Shown: positions 9,076 through 18,580, counted from the stretch's first letter. The stretch is DNA of 64,000 nt from an uncultured Pontibacter sp. (GCF_947492645.1 NZ_CANLMZ010000009.1:240162-304161), one strand, 5' to 3'. A program made the numbers and translations. Notes: generated from the letters alone by a model not told the origin.

Positions 9076-10218
9076 TTATTCGCCTGTACGCTCCAACCTG
9101 AAGAATCCCCTTGATATGGGTATCAGCATAATGCCAGCCAGAGCAAAGGCGACAAACGATATTTTAAGGTTAAAGGCATGTGCCAGGTAACCGATCATGG
9201 GGGGGGCAATAAGCATACCCACTATACCAAAAGTGGCAATGAGTGAGATGGCAAGCCCTGGTGAATATTTAGTGGATGCGCCTGCCAAAGTATAAGTCAT
9301 GGGGATAACAGCGGCGGTGCCAAATCCAACCAATGCAAAGCCAACCATGGCAGGCCAGTAGCTAGGGAAAAGTATAGCCAGCATTATCCCGAAGAAAATA
9401 AGTAATGCACTTAGTAGGTAAGTTTTAGGCAAGCCCAGCTTCTCAATAACCCTATCCGACACAAACCTGGAAAGCGCCATAAAAAACATAAACACCAGGT
9501 AGCCAGCAGTAAACACTTCTTCTTTTATAACCTGCTGAAAGTAGATGCCACTCCAGTCGAACATGCCACCTTCGCAAACCGCTGCAAAGAACACAAGTAA
9601 ACCCAGGTATAAAATGTAAGGGTCTGGCTTACCAAGCGCCAGTTTATTACCTGTAGTGGATTTGTCGTTGCGTAGCAGGTAACGGTAAAATATGAAAGCC
9701 ACCAGCACCGTAACCGCCGACACCGACAGCAGATGCGCCACAATGCCAACATCTAATTTTATAAGCAGGGTTGTAACACCTACGCCCACAATACCGCCGG
9801 TGCTCCAGAGCCCGTGAAAAGAGCCATTAATTTTACGGATGTACTGCTTTTGCAGGGTAATGGCTTGCGTATTTACAGCGATGTTAAAAATGCGCATGCT
9901 TAACGAAAACAGGAACAGCGACATGATAAGTGTTAGGGTAGAGTTAGCTAAACCGATAAACGATAAGCAGATGGAGTTCATCAGAAACGCAACGGTTAAA
10001 GGCACGCGGGTCTCAAGTTTCGCCACCAGCCAACCAGATAATGGCAATCCAATTAACGAGCTCACCGGCATAGTAAGCAGGATGGTTCCCAGTTCGGCCT
10101 CGTTTAAATCCAGGGCTGTTTTAATTGTTGGAATGCGGGATGCCCAGCTGGAAAAATTAAAGCCGGATAAGAAAAAGAATATGCTGAGCGAAAGGCGCTG
10201 CTGATTTAGTAATTGCAT
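9076..10218 (-). CDS. MFS transporter (YbjJ-like)
   Basis: This 380-residue membrane protein has about 12 hydrophobic segments. The first, FFLSGFNFSSWASRIP, followed by LDLNEAELGTILL, resembles the YbjJ-type branch of the major facilitator superfamily. The open frame extends to a TTG at 10239, but the ATG at 10218 is preferred because it removes a short upstream stretch lacking any support. The substrate is unknown; relatives have been proposed to move sugars or small metabolites. It is monocistronic and ends at a strong hairpin. Confidence 0.85.
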   Translation of the reverse strand: MQLLNQQRLSLSIFFFLSGFNFSSWASRIPTIKTALDLNEAELGTILLTMPVSSLIGLPLSGWLVAKLETRVPLTVAFLMNSICLSFIGLANSTLTLIMSLFLFSLSMRIFNIAVNTQAITLQKQYIRKINGSFHGLWSTGGIVGVGVTTLLIKLDVGIVAHLLSVSAVTVLVAFIFYRYLLRNDKSTTGNKLALGKPDPYILYLGLLVFFAAVCEGGMFDWSGIYFQQVIKEEVFTAGYLVFMFFMALSRFVSDRVIEKLGLPKTYLLSALLIFFGIMLAILFPSYWPAMVGFALVGFGTAAVIPMTYTLAGASTKYSPGLAISLIATFGIVGMLIAPPMIGYLAHAFNLKISFVAFALAGIMLIPISRGFFRLERTGE

Positions 10219-10374
10219 TGATTTTAAAAATAAGCGCAAAGATGCGCATAAAATCTCTCTGCGAGCACATAAAATATGCCTCTTAGCTAGGATGAGCTTT
10301 AAATTTGGGGGTACACTTGCGATGCGAGCAGGCTATGCGAAGTTATACTGAAAGATAGCTTTGAGCGTGTTGCC

Positions 10375-10758
10375 TTACCCCGTGACAGGCATTTGTACCT
10401 GGCCTAGCGCATCAATTATGTTACGGGCAGTTTCAGGGTTGTACTGGCTGAGGATGTTGCGCTCGTTTACCATAAAAGCTGGAGCTGCCGGATCTGCATC
10501 AATGGTATAAGCTGCTTTCCCGGCATCCGCAGGCGTGGCATTGCCTATGCCATCCATCAGGGTTTTTGCACGGTGGTCAAAAGCAGTCCAGATGAGCCGC
10601 TCAACGTCTAGGCCATTTTCGAACTTATCCGGGAAACGCTGCTGTGCCTCTTCTTTTATAGCTTCCGGGTTAAGCGCATTTATGTTGCATATCTGTTCAA
10701 ACAGCGCCAGGTGGTTGTCTTTTTGGTTATCCATTGCAATTGCTGATACGTTTGCCAT
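10375..10758 (-). CDS. hypothetical protein
   Basis: This soluble, acidic protein of about 127 residues has no recognised domain. The frame is open to a TTG at 10836, but ATGs at 10758 and 10734 are better starts; the 10734 start begins MDNQKDNHLALFEQIC. The body (FPDKFENGLDVERLIWTAFDHR) reads as a helical, well-composed protein. It lies between the MFS gene and the VLRF1-like gene, with no operon sign. Confidence 0.6.
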   Translation of the reverse strand: MANVSAIAMDNQKDNHLALFEQICNINALNPEAIKEEAQQRFPDKFENGLDVERLIWTAFDHRAKTLMDGIGNATPADAGKAAYTIDADPAAPAFMVNERNILSQYNPETARNIIDALGQVQMPVTG

Positions 10759-10906
10759 ACTTACGTACGCAAGTGCATTTATGGCGGAGACAAACAACCA
10801 TTTTATAGATTTGGAAAACCTAAAAGACCGAGGCAAGGCAGTTTATCCTGAGCGATGGAATCAGCTGAAACGGAAAGTATAGCAGCAGACAGGGATAGGA
10901 TAATAG

Positions 10907-11623
10907 CTAGTCCCAGAAATCATCTTCTTCCTCCTCCGGTGCTATATATTCGGTATCATCATTGAGGAGTTCACTTACAAATTGCTGCTGTGCTTCATCG
11001 TAAATCAGTTCGCCGCGTTGCAGAAACTTATTTGCGTCCAGCATCACTTCATAAATGGGTGTATGAATATGCTTGGGGATTTTGTAGAGGCGCGGGTCGC
11101 TTTTAGCAAAGGGAGTAGCAACTTTAGAACTGTATAGGTAGGGAATAAGGGTTTTGGAGCAGCTGATGGCGATGCGGTGCACCTCGTGTTCCTCAAAGTA
11201 TGATTGCAGCCGCTCATTGATGTTTTCAAAGAACTCAACTGTTTCTCCGAGCCGCACCCTGGAGCCAGCCCTGGATTTTCCTTTCGTCTTGAGGTACTTT
11301 ATCTGGCTTTTGCCCTGCTTTTTTCGCACCATGTACGACCGGAATACCTTATGATCCAGGTTCACGCCATCCTCGAAATACCCCAAAGCACAGTTGCCGG
11401 ATTGTATCAGCAGAATCACGTAATTTACCACAGCATCGTCCTGCAACTGGCCTTCTGCTGAGTAGGAGAGCGTTAAGGGTAAACGGAAGAAAACTTGCTC
11501 ATTCCCGGCTGCATCTAATAGCGCCAACCGGTGTTTCTCCTGGTCATATACTGTTTGTATGGGCAATGCCTGTACAGCACGAATCAGCTCCATTGAGCTT
11601 GACTTTGAGAGAAATCGGTTCAT
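10907..11623 (-). CDS. VLRF1-domain protein (bacterial Vms1/ANKZF1-like release factor homologue)
   Basis: The 238-residue protein resembles the eRF1-related VLRF1 domain of yeast Vms1 and human ANKZF1. LLIQSGNCALGYFEDG (71-86) is followed by HKVFRSYMVRKKQGKSQ (91-107), closely like the family's HK-F-x-R-Y-x-VR-x-K-QG-x-SQ block. Gln107 occupies the place of the catalytic Gln that hydrolyses peptidyl-tRNA, and KSRAGSRVR follows as expected. The C-terminal end is strongly acidic (EEEEDDFWD). In eukaryotes the domain frees stalled nascent chains from the large ribosomal subunit; a related ribosome-rescue role here is inference. It lies near truA. Confidence 0.65.
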   Translation of the reverse strand: MNRFLSKSSSMELIRAVQALPIQTVYDQEKHRLALLDAAGNEQVFFRLPLTLSYSAEGQLQDDAVVNYVILLIQSGNCALGYFEDGVNLDHKVFRSYMVRKKQGKSQIKYLKTKGKSRAGSRVRLGETVEFFENINERLQSYFEEHEVHRIAISCSKTLIPYLYSSKVATPFAKSDPRLYKIPKHIHTPIYEVMLDANKFLQRGELIYDEAQQQFVSELLNDDTEYIAPEEEEDDFWD

Positions 11624-11720
11624 AGGTATAAGTATAAATTTAATTTGTCTCTGCGGTTAGCTGTACGGCTGGTGCCTGCAGGTACCGCGCGGCAGCGATA
11701 AGCTTTTTGCGTTTACAAGT

Positions 11721-12530
11721 TTAAACTGGCTGCCATGTTGCTGCCCCCTCGATTGGAAACCTACTTAGAAAAGAACTGCGAGGAGCCAGGTCGAGGTAAG
11801 GGTACGTTACCTTGGAAAGGTAGAGCCCCTGCGGGTAAGCCGGGCTGAGCGCTTTGGGTTTGTTCTCCGTGGCCAGGTAGCTTTCAAATTCATCCAGGCT
11901 AAGGGCGCCGGTTCCTACTTGCAGCAGCTTTCCTACTATAATCCGAATCATCCTGCTCAGGTAGCGGTTGGCAGAGATTTGAAATCGAAGTCTGTCGCCG
12001 TTTGTATCAGCCAGCCACCTGGCCTCTGTCACGTAGCAAATGGTGCTGTCATGTTCAGCGGGCGTGATGCAGAAGGACTTATAATCGTTGTACTGTGGGA
12101 GCAGGGTAGTAGCGGCTTTAAGTTGGTCAAAATTTAAATGCTGTAACAGATAAAGGGAACTGCCTGTGCTCAGAAACGGATCTTTGTAGGTATGAATAAA
12201 GTAGTCGTAGCTTCGCTTTACTGCATCAAACCTGGCGTGTGGCAGCCCTTGCATGGGCAGTATATCGTAAACTGCAATATCGGGTGGCAGTACTTTGTTT
12301 AGCCTGAAAAGCAGGTCAAAATCCCAGGGCTGCGCAACATCCAGGTGAAAAAAGAACTGACTTGCATGCACCTCCGCATCCGTTCTGCCACACCCCACAA
12401 TCGATACCCGTTCCTTTAAAACCCGCTGCAGGCAATCCTCTATTGTTTGCTGTACATTTACCCCATACGGGTGGCGCTGCCAGCCTCTGTAGTTTGCCCC
12501 GTTGTACCCGATATGGAAAAAGTATCGCAA
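11721..12530 (-). CDS. truA: tRNA pseudouridine(38-40) synthase TruA
   Basis: The 269-residue protein matches TruA, which converts uridines 38-40 of the tRNA anticodon stem to pseudouridine. The motif GCGRTDAEVHA contains the catalytic Asp51, the N-terminal YNGANYRGWQ is the family start, and ISANRYLSRMIRIIVG is the conserved RNA-binding block. The length is normal. The C-terminal 20 residues are variable. It sits between the VLRF1-like and UvrA-like genes on the same strand, with about 97 bases on both sides, so it is probably transcribed separately. Confidence 0.95.
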   Translation of the reverse strand: MRYFFHIGYNGANYRGWQRHPYGVNVQQTIEDCLQRVLKERVSIVGCGRTDAEVHASQFFFHLDVAQPWDFDLLFRLNKVLPPDIAVYDILPMQGLPHARFDAVKRSYDYFIHTYKDPFLSTGSSLYLLQHLNFDQLKAATTLLPQYNDYKSFCITPAEHDSTICYVTEARWLADTNGDRLRFQISANRYLSRMIRIIVGKLLQVGTGALSLDEFESYLATENKPKALSPAYPQGLYLSKVTYPYLDLAPRSSFLSRFPIEGAATWQPV

Positions 12531-12627
12531 TGCCTTGTTATTTTTTTAACCTGAAAATGATGCACAAGATACTACTTTCTACTGATCAGTTTAGCGCTGT
12601 GCAGCAGGTTAGGGTAAGTATAAACGT

Positions 12628-15171
12628 TTAGTTTTGCATTAGCGCCTGTTTTAGAAAGGGCGCAGTTTTACTATCGCTGCAGTTTGCCACTTCTGGAGGA
12701 GTGCCAGCCGCTACAACGGTACCGCCTTCTTCTCCGGCGCCCGGTCCGATATCGATTACCCAATCGCTACCAGCCACAACCCGCATCGTATGTTCTACAA
12801 CAATTACCGTATTACCTGCCTCTACCAAATTATCCAGCTGAACCATCAGTTTTTCAACGTCGGCAGGGTGCAGGCCTGTGGTAGGCTCATCGAGTATGTA
12901 CAGGGTATTGCCCCGCTGCGCCTTTTGCAGTTCAGTAGCCAGTTTGATGCGTTGTGCCTCACCACCTGATAGCTCTGTTGCTGGTTGCCCCAGCCTTAAA
13001 TAGCCAAGCCCCACTTCCCGTAGAACGGTGAGCGCGCGCTGCACCTGCGGTTCTTCAGTAAAGAAGTCCCAGGCAGCATCAACAGTCATGGCCAATACAT
13101 CTGCAATGTTTTTGTCGCGATAGGTTACTTCCAGGGTGCTGGCATTGTAACGTGCGCCATGGCACACAGGGCAGGGAGCATATACGCTTGGTAAAAACAG
13201 CAACTCCACCATCACAAAACCTTCGCCCTGGCAGTTTTCGCATCGGCCTTTAGCCATATTAAACGAAAAGCGCCCGGCGTCATACTTGCGGGCACGTGCC
13301 ATAGGGGTAGCAGCAAAAAGCTTGCGTACATGGTCAAAGAGGCCGGTATACGTAGCCATGTTAGAGCGTGGCGTTCGGCCAATGGGCTTCTGGTCTACCC
13401 GAACAAGCCTTTTTATACTTTCTATACCTGCTGTTATCTGGCCACCTGTCTGCAGAGGGGCAGCCTTTTCAAGTTCCTCGCTTTCCTCATCCTCAGCAGG
13501 CATAGCATGGCCCAGGTAGTCGGCCACAAGTTCTACCAGCACCTGGCTAACCAAACTGGACTTTCCAGAACCCGAAACGCCGGTTACTGTTGTAAAAACA
13601 CCCAACGGAAACGATACATCCAGGTTGTGCAGGTTATTTCGGGTGATGCCGGTTAAGTGTAGCCAGTTGACAGGCGTGCGTGGGGTGCGGGCAGGTAATG
13701 GGTTGCTGTTAAAGAGGTATGTTGCGGTCCGTGATTCGCTTACCTGCCGCAGGCCTTCCGGTGGGCCGCTGAAAAGAATGCTGCCGCCTTTCTCGCCAGC
13801 CTCAGGGCCTACATCAACCAGCCAGTCGGCATGCCTGATCACGTCCAGGTTATGCTCCACTACAAACAGGGAGTTACCTGCTTTTTTTAGCCCCTCAAGG
13901 GCTGTTAGCAAGGCCAGGGTATCGGAAGGGTGAAGTCCTGCAGACGGTTCATCAAGCACATACACTACTCCAAACAAATGGGAGTATAGCTGTGTGGCAA
14001 GTCGCAGCCTTTGCAACTCACCCGGCGACAGGGTAGGCGTGCTTCGCTCCAGGGATAAGTATCCAAGCCCTAAATTTAGGAGTACCTGTATGCGCGCCAC
14101 CAGATCTTCGGCAATGCGTTGTGCCACTATGGTTTGTTCAGGATGCGCCGCCTCTTGATGCTCGTGCCCGGTAGCTGTGCCTTCTGCAAAAGGTTTAAGT
14201 ATGGTTGCTACGCGTTTCAGAGGCAGGCGGGAGAGTTCTGTGATATCGTATCCGGCAAAGGTAACAGCCAAGGACTCAGGGCGGAGGCGCTTACCATGGC
14301 AGTTGGGGCAGTCGGTACTTAGCATATACTGCATTACCCGTTTTTTCATGAGCGGGCTGTTGGTATTGGCAAAAGTATGAAAGACGTGCCGCCGGGCGCT
14401 GGTGAAGGTACCCATGTAGTTTGGTTCTTCTTTCCTTTTCAGGGCGCGTTGCGTTTGTTCCGGGGTATAGCCCGGGTACACAGGCACTACAGGCTGCTCC
14501 TCCGTAAATAAAATCCAGTCCCTGTCTTTTTGAGGTAAGTCACGCCAGGGAATATCAACGTTATAGCCAAGTGTTACAAGTATATCGCGTTGGTTTTGCC
14601 CGCCCCAGGCTGTTGGCCAGGCGGCAATGGCGCGTTCGCGTATGGTTAAGGAGTCGTCGGGCACCATCGACTGTTCAGTTACATCATATACCCGCCCTAA
14701 GCCGTGGCAGGTAGGGCAGGCCCCTTCGGCGGTGTTCGGAGAAAACGCTTCGGCATAAATGATGGGCTGGTTTGGAGGATAATCGCCGGCACGGGAGTAT
14801 AGCATGCGCACCAGGTTAGATAATGTGGTCACGCTGCCAACAGACGAGCGTGTGGTTGGCGTACCGCGTTGCTGCTGCAGCGCCACAGCGGGTGGCAGGC
14901 CTTCGATGGCATCAACCTCGGGCACGGCCATCTGGTGAAACAAGCGCCGGGCATAAGGCGACACCGACTCGAGGTAGCGACGCTGAGCTTCGGCGTAAAG
15001 GGTGCCAAAAGCAAGCGACGATTTGCCGGAACCCGATACACCCGTGAACACCACAAGTGCATCGCGCGGTATAGCCAGATCAATGTTTTTGAGGTTATGC
15101 TCCCGTGCACCGCGCACAGTTACAAAACCAGTCATGGGTTGCGGAGAAGTGTTTTCAGCAGTTTTGGCCAT
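12628..15171 (-). CDS. uvrA: UvrA2-like excinuclease ABC subunit A paralogue
   Basis: The 847-residue protein is a UvrA family ABC ATPase with two nucleotide-binding domains. Walker A motifs GVSGSGKSS occur near residue 44 and again in the second half, and signatures LSPGELQ and LSGGEAQ are present. Zinc-finger pairs are visible: CPTCHGLG, CPNCHGKR, and CENCQGEG with CPVCHGAR. It is shorter than canonical UvrA (~940), as in class II UvrA2, which is associated with drug or DNA-adduct tolerance and may lack full UvrB-binding regions. The frame runs upstream to 15267, but MAKTAEN at 15171 is the likely start. No uvrB is nearby. Confidence 0.9.
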   Translation of the reverse strand: MAKTAENTSPQPMTGFVTVRGAREHNLKNIDLAIPRDALVVFTGVSGSGKSSLAFGTLYAEAQRRYLESVSPYARRLFHQMAVPEVDAIEGLPPAVALQQQRGTPTTRSSVGSVTTLSNLVRMLYSRAGDYPPNQPIIYAEAFSPNTAEGACPTCHGLGRVYDVTEQSMVPDDSLTIRERAIAAWPTAWGGQNQRDILVTLGYNVDIPWRDLPQKDRDWILFTEEQPVVPVYPGYTPEQTQRALKRKEEPNYMGTFTSARRHVFHTFANTNSPLMKKRVMQYMLSTDCPNCHGKRLRPESLAVTFAGYDITELSRLPLKRVATILKPFAEGTATGHEHQEAAHPEQTIVAQRIAEDLVARIQVLLNLGLGYLSLERSTPTLSPGELQRLRLATQLYSHLFGVVYVLDEPSAGLHPSDTLALLTALEGLKKAGNSLFVVEHNLDVIRHADWLVDVGPEAGEKGGSILFSGPPEGLRQVSESRTATYLFNSNPLPARTPRTPVNWLHLTGITRNNLHNLDVSFPLGVFTTVTGVSGSGKSSLVSQVLVELVADYLGHAMPAEDEESEELEKAAPLQTGGQITAGIESIKRLVRVDQKPIGRTPRSNMATYTGLFDHVRKLFAATPMARARKYDAGRFSFNMAKGRCENCQGEGFVMVELLFLPSVYAPCPVCHGARYNASTLEVTYRDKNIADVLAMTVDAAWDFFTEEPQVQRALTVLREVGLGYLRLGQPATELSGGEAQRIKLATELQKAQRGNTLYILDEPTTGLHPADVEKLMVQLDNLVEAGNTVIVVEHTMRVVAGSDWVIDIGPGAGEEGGTVVAAGTPPEVANCSDSKTAPFLKQALMQN

Positions 15172-15339
15172 AATTATGTTGTACAGGGCCAGGCACCAAA
15201 TATCTCTATACTTGGTGCGGCTAGGTAAAATTATACTTGCAGGGTACTCTTTTGAGACCCACAGCATAATTACTTAAACCTGTGCAAAGAGTTAGATTTA
15301 ATTTTTGAAGTATACTTTAAATCCGTGATTATCCGTAAG

Positions 15340-16362
15340 TTATCCGGCTACTTCTTTCATAAACCGGATCAGACCTTCAAAATATGTTTTATTATCGTCG
15401 TACATGGCCATGTGGCTGCCATCGGGGCAATGCAGGTAGCGTCCATCCGGAAACTGGCTGGCCATCCACTTCATATGGGCTGGGTCCATGGTGTCGTGTT
15501 GGCCGCCGATAGTAAGCGTAGGCACTTTTATACTTGGCAGGTCTTTGGAACGGTCCCAGTTTTTGAGCGAAGCGTTGCCCCTGATGCCGAATTCGCTTGG
15601 CCCCTGCATCTGCATGTATACGGTTTGGTTCATGTGGTTAAACATCCTGTTCACGGGGTCTGGCCATTGCGCAACAGGCATCCGTAAAGCGTGCTTTGTG
15701 TAAAAATTGGGCAGCAGCAGTTCCATGTACCTCGGGTTTGTAAAATCATTGGCCTCTTCCAGCTGCTTTAACTCCGCTAATACCTCCGGGTCCATTTTGG
15801 GGCCAAGCACTTCGTCGGCATACTTGTTATATTCCGGCACACTCGCCATCATATTCGATATGATCAGGCCTTTAAGGTTTTGCTGGTATTTTAGCGCGTA
15901 TTCCATTGCCAGTATGCCTCCCCAGGAGTGGCCCAGCAGGTAGAAGTTGCTCTTGTCTAGGCCTAATGCCTGCCGCACCTGCTCCACCTCTTCAACAAAC
16001 CTCGGAATTTCCCACAGACTCGTATCTTCTGGCTGGTCGCTGCGATGAGAACCAAGCTGATCGTAGTAATAGTATTCAATGCCTTCTTTCGGAAGGTAAC
16101 TGTCGAAACACTCAAAGGCTTCGTGGGTGCCGCCTGGTCCGCCATGTAGCAAAAGCAATTTTATACTTGGGTTATTGCCTACGCGCTTTGTCCATACTTT
16201 AAAATCTCCGCTCGGAGTAGCTATGTCAATCATGCGGGCTCCTCCGCTTAGTTCAACTTCTTTGCCGGAGTAATCAAAGTATTCTGACAGGGTTGGCGTA
16301 TGGTTTCCAGTAGTGTCTGCAGTTGCTGGAGATAAGCGCATAACGGAACGAAATGATTTCAT
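15340..16362 (-). CDS. proline iminopeptidase-family alpha/beta hydrolase (S33)
   Basis: This 340-residue protein has the S33 hallmarks: HGGPGG (73-78), YYYDQLGSHRSD, the nucleophile Ser146 in GHSWGG, Asp290 in GGQHDTMDP, and His317 near the end. The family removes N-terminal proline or other residues from peptides, or hydrolyses amides such as amino-acid amides. No signal peptide is obvious, so it is probably cytoplasmic. It is a single gene, with an AT-rich gap on its 5' side. Confidence 0.9.
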   Translation of the reverse strand: MKSFRSVMRLSPATADTTGNHTPTLSEYFDYSGKEVELSGGARMIDIATPSGDFKVWTKRVGNNPSIKLLLLHGGPGGTHEAFECFDSYLPKEGIEYYYYDQLGSHRSDQPEDTSLWEIPRFVEEVEQVRQALGLDKSNFYLLGHSWGGILAMEYALKYQQNLKGLIISNMMASVPEYNKYADEVLGPKMDPEVLAELKQLEEANDFTNPRYMELLLPNFYTKHALRMPVAQWPDPVNRMFNHMNQTVYMQMQGPSEFGIRGNASLKNWDRSKDLPSIKVPTLTIGGQHDTMDPAHMKWMASQFPDGRYLHCPDGSHMAMYDDNKTYFEGLIRFMKEVAG

Positions 16363-16829
16363 GGTTTTATCGTTTCAGGTGAGGGTATGAGATTTAATTG
16401 TACCTAAATATAAAAAAAGACAGGCAAAAACCACACAGTCTGTTTCGGCTTATACCTGGCAGGGCTTCCTGAGGTTATCAGCAAAGAGATAGATTTCTGC
16501 ATCGTTTTATTTTGTAGCCGTTCCTTACAGTTGCAAAAGTATAAACAGCGTATACCCGCTTGCTTCGGTAAGTATAAATCGCCTTAGCAGCCAACCTTTG
16601 GTTTGGGCGATAGTTACAAGCTGTAACTATGGTGGTAATGATAGTATAAAGCAGGTGTGGGAACCGGATAAAAGCGCTAAACTGAGCGGGTTGATAGGTG
16701 GTATTTTAAGGAAACCCGGGGCAAAAATCAACTCCTTGTTTATACTTTTGCGTACGTACACAGGGAGCAGGAGGAGCTAAAGAGCAAGCCGTAAACAGCC
16801 GACCAAAACTGACAAGCATAAAAGCCCAA
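16363..16829. other. intergenic region, no gene seen
   Basis: This 467-base divergent gap contains several AGTATA/TATACT hexamers and no supported gene. A short open frame at 16598-16780 has no coding character and was rejected. It presumably holds promoters for the flanking divergent genes. Confidence 0.4.
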
Positions 16830-17378
16830 ATGAAACGAAGGTTACTAGTATTGCTGCTACTATGCTCTTGCGCCACGCAACGCCAGGCCGAAAAATACTT
16901 TGATAAAAACCCCGAAGAACTGGCCGCTTATGTAGATAAAAACGAAGCCTACACGGAGGAATACGGAGAAACCTACGCTGCCAAACACTTCCCGCCCAGG
17001 CTGTATGCGCCTGCTATTTACAACCTATCGTCACTAAAGCCAAACAGGCTGATTGCAACTCAGGAGGGGGCTATGCCAGCAAGCAAAGCGCAGGAGCAGA
17101 GAATAGCCTATTGCCTGAACTGCCCGCCAACAATTGTAACCAAAACCGTTTACCTGCAGGACACCCTTGAGCTGGATTCCCTGCACCGGGAACTGGACAT
17201 TGAGCGCATGGCAAACACAGTAATCCGGCAACGGCTACAAGACACCGCATCAGACCGAGATTACTGGAAGGAGATGAACCGAAAGAAATTCTGGACGCTT
17301 ATCCTGATGGCCATTTTCGCCTTGCTATACATACTTTTTAAAATCCTGGCTTCCCGTGTTAAAGATACTGAAGTATAA
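16830..17378 (+). CDS. small lipoprotein with C-terminal membrane helix (unimolecular-spanin-like topology)
   Basis: The 182-residue protein starts with a very short lipoprotein signal (MKRRLLVLLLLCSC; lipid Cys12 or Cys14). A periplasmic part follows, with helical stretches at KYFDKNPEELAAYVD and LDSLHRELDIERMANTVIRQR. It ends with one transmembrane helix (FWTLILMAIFALLYILFKIL, about 152-171) and a short charged tail. An outer-membrane lipid anchor at one end and an inner-membrane helix at the other is the layout of phage u-spanins, which fuse the two membranes during lysis. No other phage genes are seen, so this function is only an analogy. CysxxCys (CLNCP) occurs mid-protein. Confidence 0.7.
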   Translation: MKRRLLVLLLLCSCATQRQAEKYFDKNPEELAAYVDKNEAYTEEYGETYAAKHFPPRLYAPAIYNLSSLKPNRLIATQEGAMPASKAQEQRIAYCLNCPPTIVTKTVYLQDTLELDSLHRELDIERMANTVIRQRLQDTASDRDYWKEMNRKKFWTLILMAIFALLYILFKILASRVKDTEV

Positions 17379-17706
17379 GTTCTACCGGTAACCACTACTT
17401 TTACGAAACCTGCCGCACCTGCCTTTATAGTTTTTTCCTGCACAGATTCTCAGATTATACTTGCTTAGGCGCTGTAGTTTGAATGATGGTTTGAAAAGCC
17501 AAAATTTATACTTGGCTTTTAATTATTGAACCATAATAGGCGTTACATTAAAGCCAAACCAGCATGTAAACAAGCTGAAAGCAAAGTATAGGCTGGTGTA
17601 TAAAGTATGGCTTAGCGCAATCGGGGAGGTTCTAAAATTGATAACCGTACTGCCCGTGCATCGTTTATAAAGAAAGTTAATTTATAGATAACCTAAACCA
17701 AAAGCT
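17379..17706. other. intergenic region with a 9-bp hairpin
   Basis: This 328-base gap holds no gene. A hairpin AAAAGCCAA/TTGGCTTTT (17494-17520) could be a weak terminator for the upstream lipoprotein gene, though it lies 115 bases past its stop. AGTATA motifs occur at 17586 and 17603. Confidence 0.4.
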
Positions 17707-18567
17707 ATGGACAGACGAGACAACGATCGCTATGATCGAAACGATTACGGCAGCTACGAAGGCTACAGAAACGATGAACATTATCATGGGGCACGCAATT
17801 TAACAGATAAGTTTGAGCGCGATTTCCAGCGTGAAAGAGGCTATACAGATTACGGCCGCAGCGGTAATATACCCCGCTCTTACCACGAAGGCGATATGGG
17901 AGATGCCTACGAACGGTACAGCAGGCAGGGCCGTGGCAGTTACCGCAGCAGCCAACCAGATTACCAGCAAAACGACCGGGACCGCAACCGAAACTATTCT
18001 GATGATTTTAGTCAGGAGCGCAACCGGTACAGCAACTACCAGGACGACTACAGGAGCTACCAGGGCATGGGCAACCGCGACAGGGACAGCGGCCAGGATA
18101 TGCGCGGCAACATTCGTCGGGGGTATGGCATTTCGAGTTTTGATGGCACCTCAGACCGCTATAACACCTTAGGCAGTAGCCAAAACAGAGGCAGCTCAGA
18201 AGGTGATCAGGCTTATTACGCAGGCAACAGGGATGGTTTCAGAAGCTCCCGATTTGGTGGCGGCATGGGCGAATCCTCGACACACTCTGACCGTGGCATT
18301 CCGAACTATGGCACACGCAATTTTGCAGATAACTACGGAACCGGAATGGGCAGTACCTATGGCGGCACAAACTACGGCGGCGGCACCGGCTACGAAAGCG
18401 ATCATCGCGGCGGCTCGTTCGGCAACAGCACCTATGGCAGTTCATCGGGAAACTACGGTGGCTCGGGTGCTATGGGGGGTGGTACTTACGGCGGCAGAAG
18501 CAGCAGCGGCAGAGGAGATACCTCACACAACTCTGATAGAGGCACCACAGAATTAGGTGGCTTTTAA
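17707..18567 (+). CDS. disordered Gly/Arg/Tyr/Ser-rich repeat protein
   Basis: The 286-residue protein is almost wholly low complexity. The N-terminal half is rich in Asp, Arg, Tyr and Asn (DRRDNDRYDRNDYGSYEGY), and the C-terminal half is rich in Gly, Ser and Tyr with repeats such as STYGGTNYGGGTGY and NSTYGSSSGNYGG. No signal peptide or hydrophobic segment is present. The composition resembles RGG/YGG-type RNA-binding or phase-separating proteins and some desiccation-stress proteins; the function is unknown. It is followed at 14 bases by a terminator, so it is a single-gene unit. The other frames over this region have inflated Ala/Thr-rich ORFs that are shadows. Confidence 0.8.
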   Translation: MDRRDNDRYDRNDYGSYEGYRNDEHYHGARNLTDKFERDFQRERGYTDYGRSGNIPRSYHEGDMGDAYERYSRQGRGSYRSSQPDYQQNDRDRNRNYSDDFSQERNRYSNYQDDYRSYQGMGNRDRDSGQDMRGNIRRGYGISSFDGTSDRYNTLGSSQNRGSSEGDQAYYAGNRDGFRSSRFGGGMGESSTHSDRGIPNYGTRNFADNYGTGMGSTYGGTNYGGGTGYESDHRGGSFGNSTYGSSSGNYGGSGAMGGGTYGGRSSSGRGDTSHNSDRGTTELGGF

Positions 18568-18580
18568 CGTAAGCTAAACA

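Noticed and set aside
16598..16780. 60-codon open frame before the spanin-like lipoprotein gene
   Set aside because: It lacks coding character and a ribosome-binding site and contains the abundant AGTATA motif as in other intergenic DNA.
18196..18556. Ala/Thr/Met-rich and Arg/Ser/Cys-rich open frames on both strands
   Set aside because: These are frame artefacts of the repetitive Gly/Tyr-rich gene at 17707-18567.
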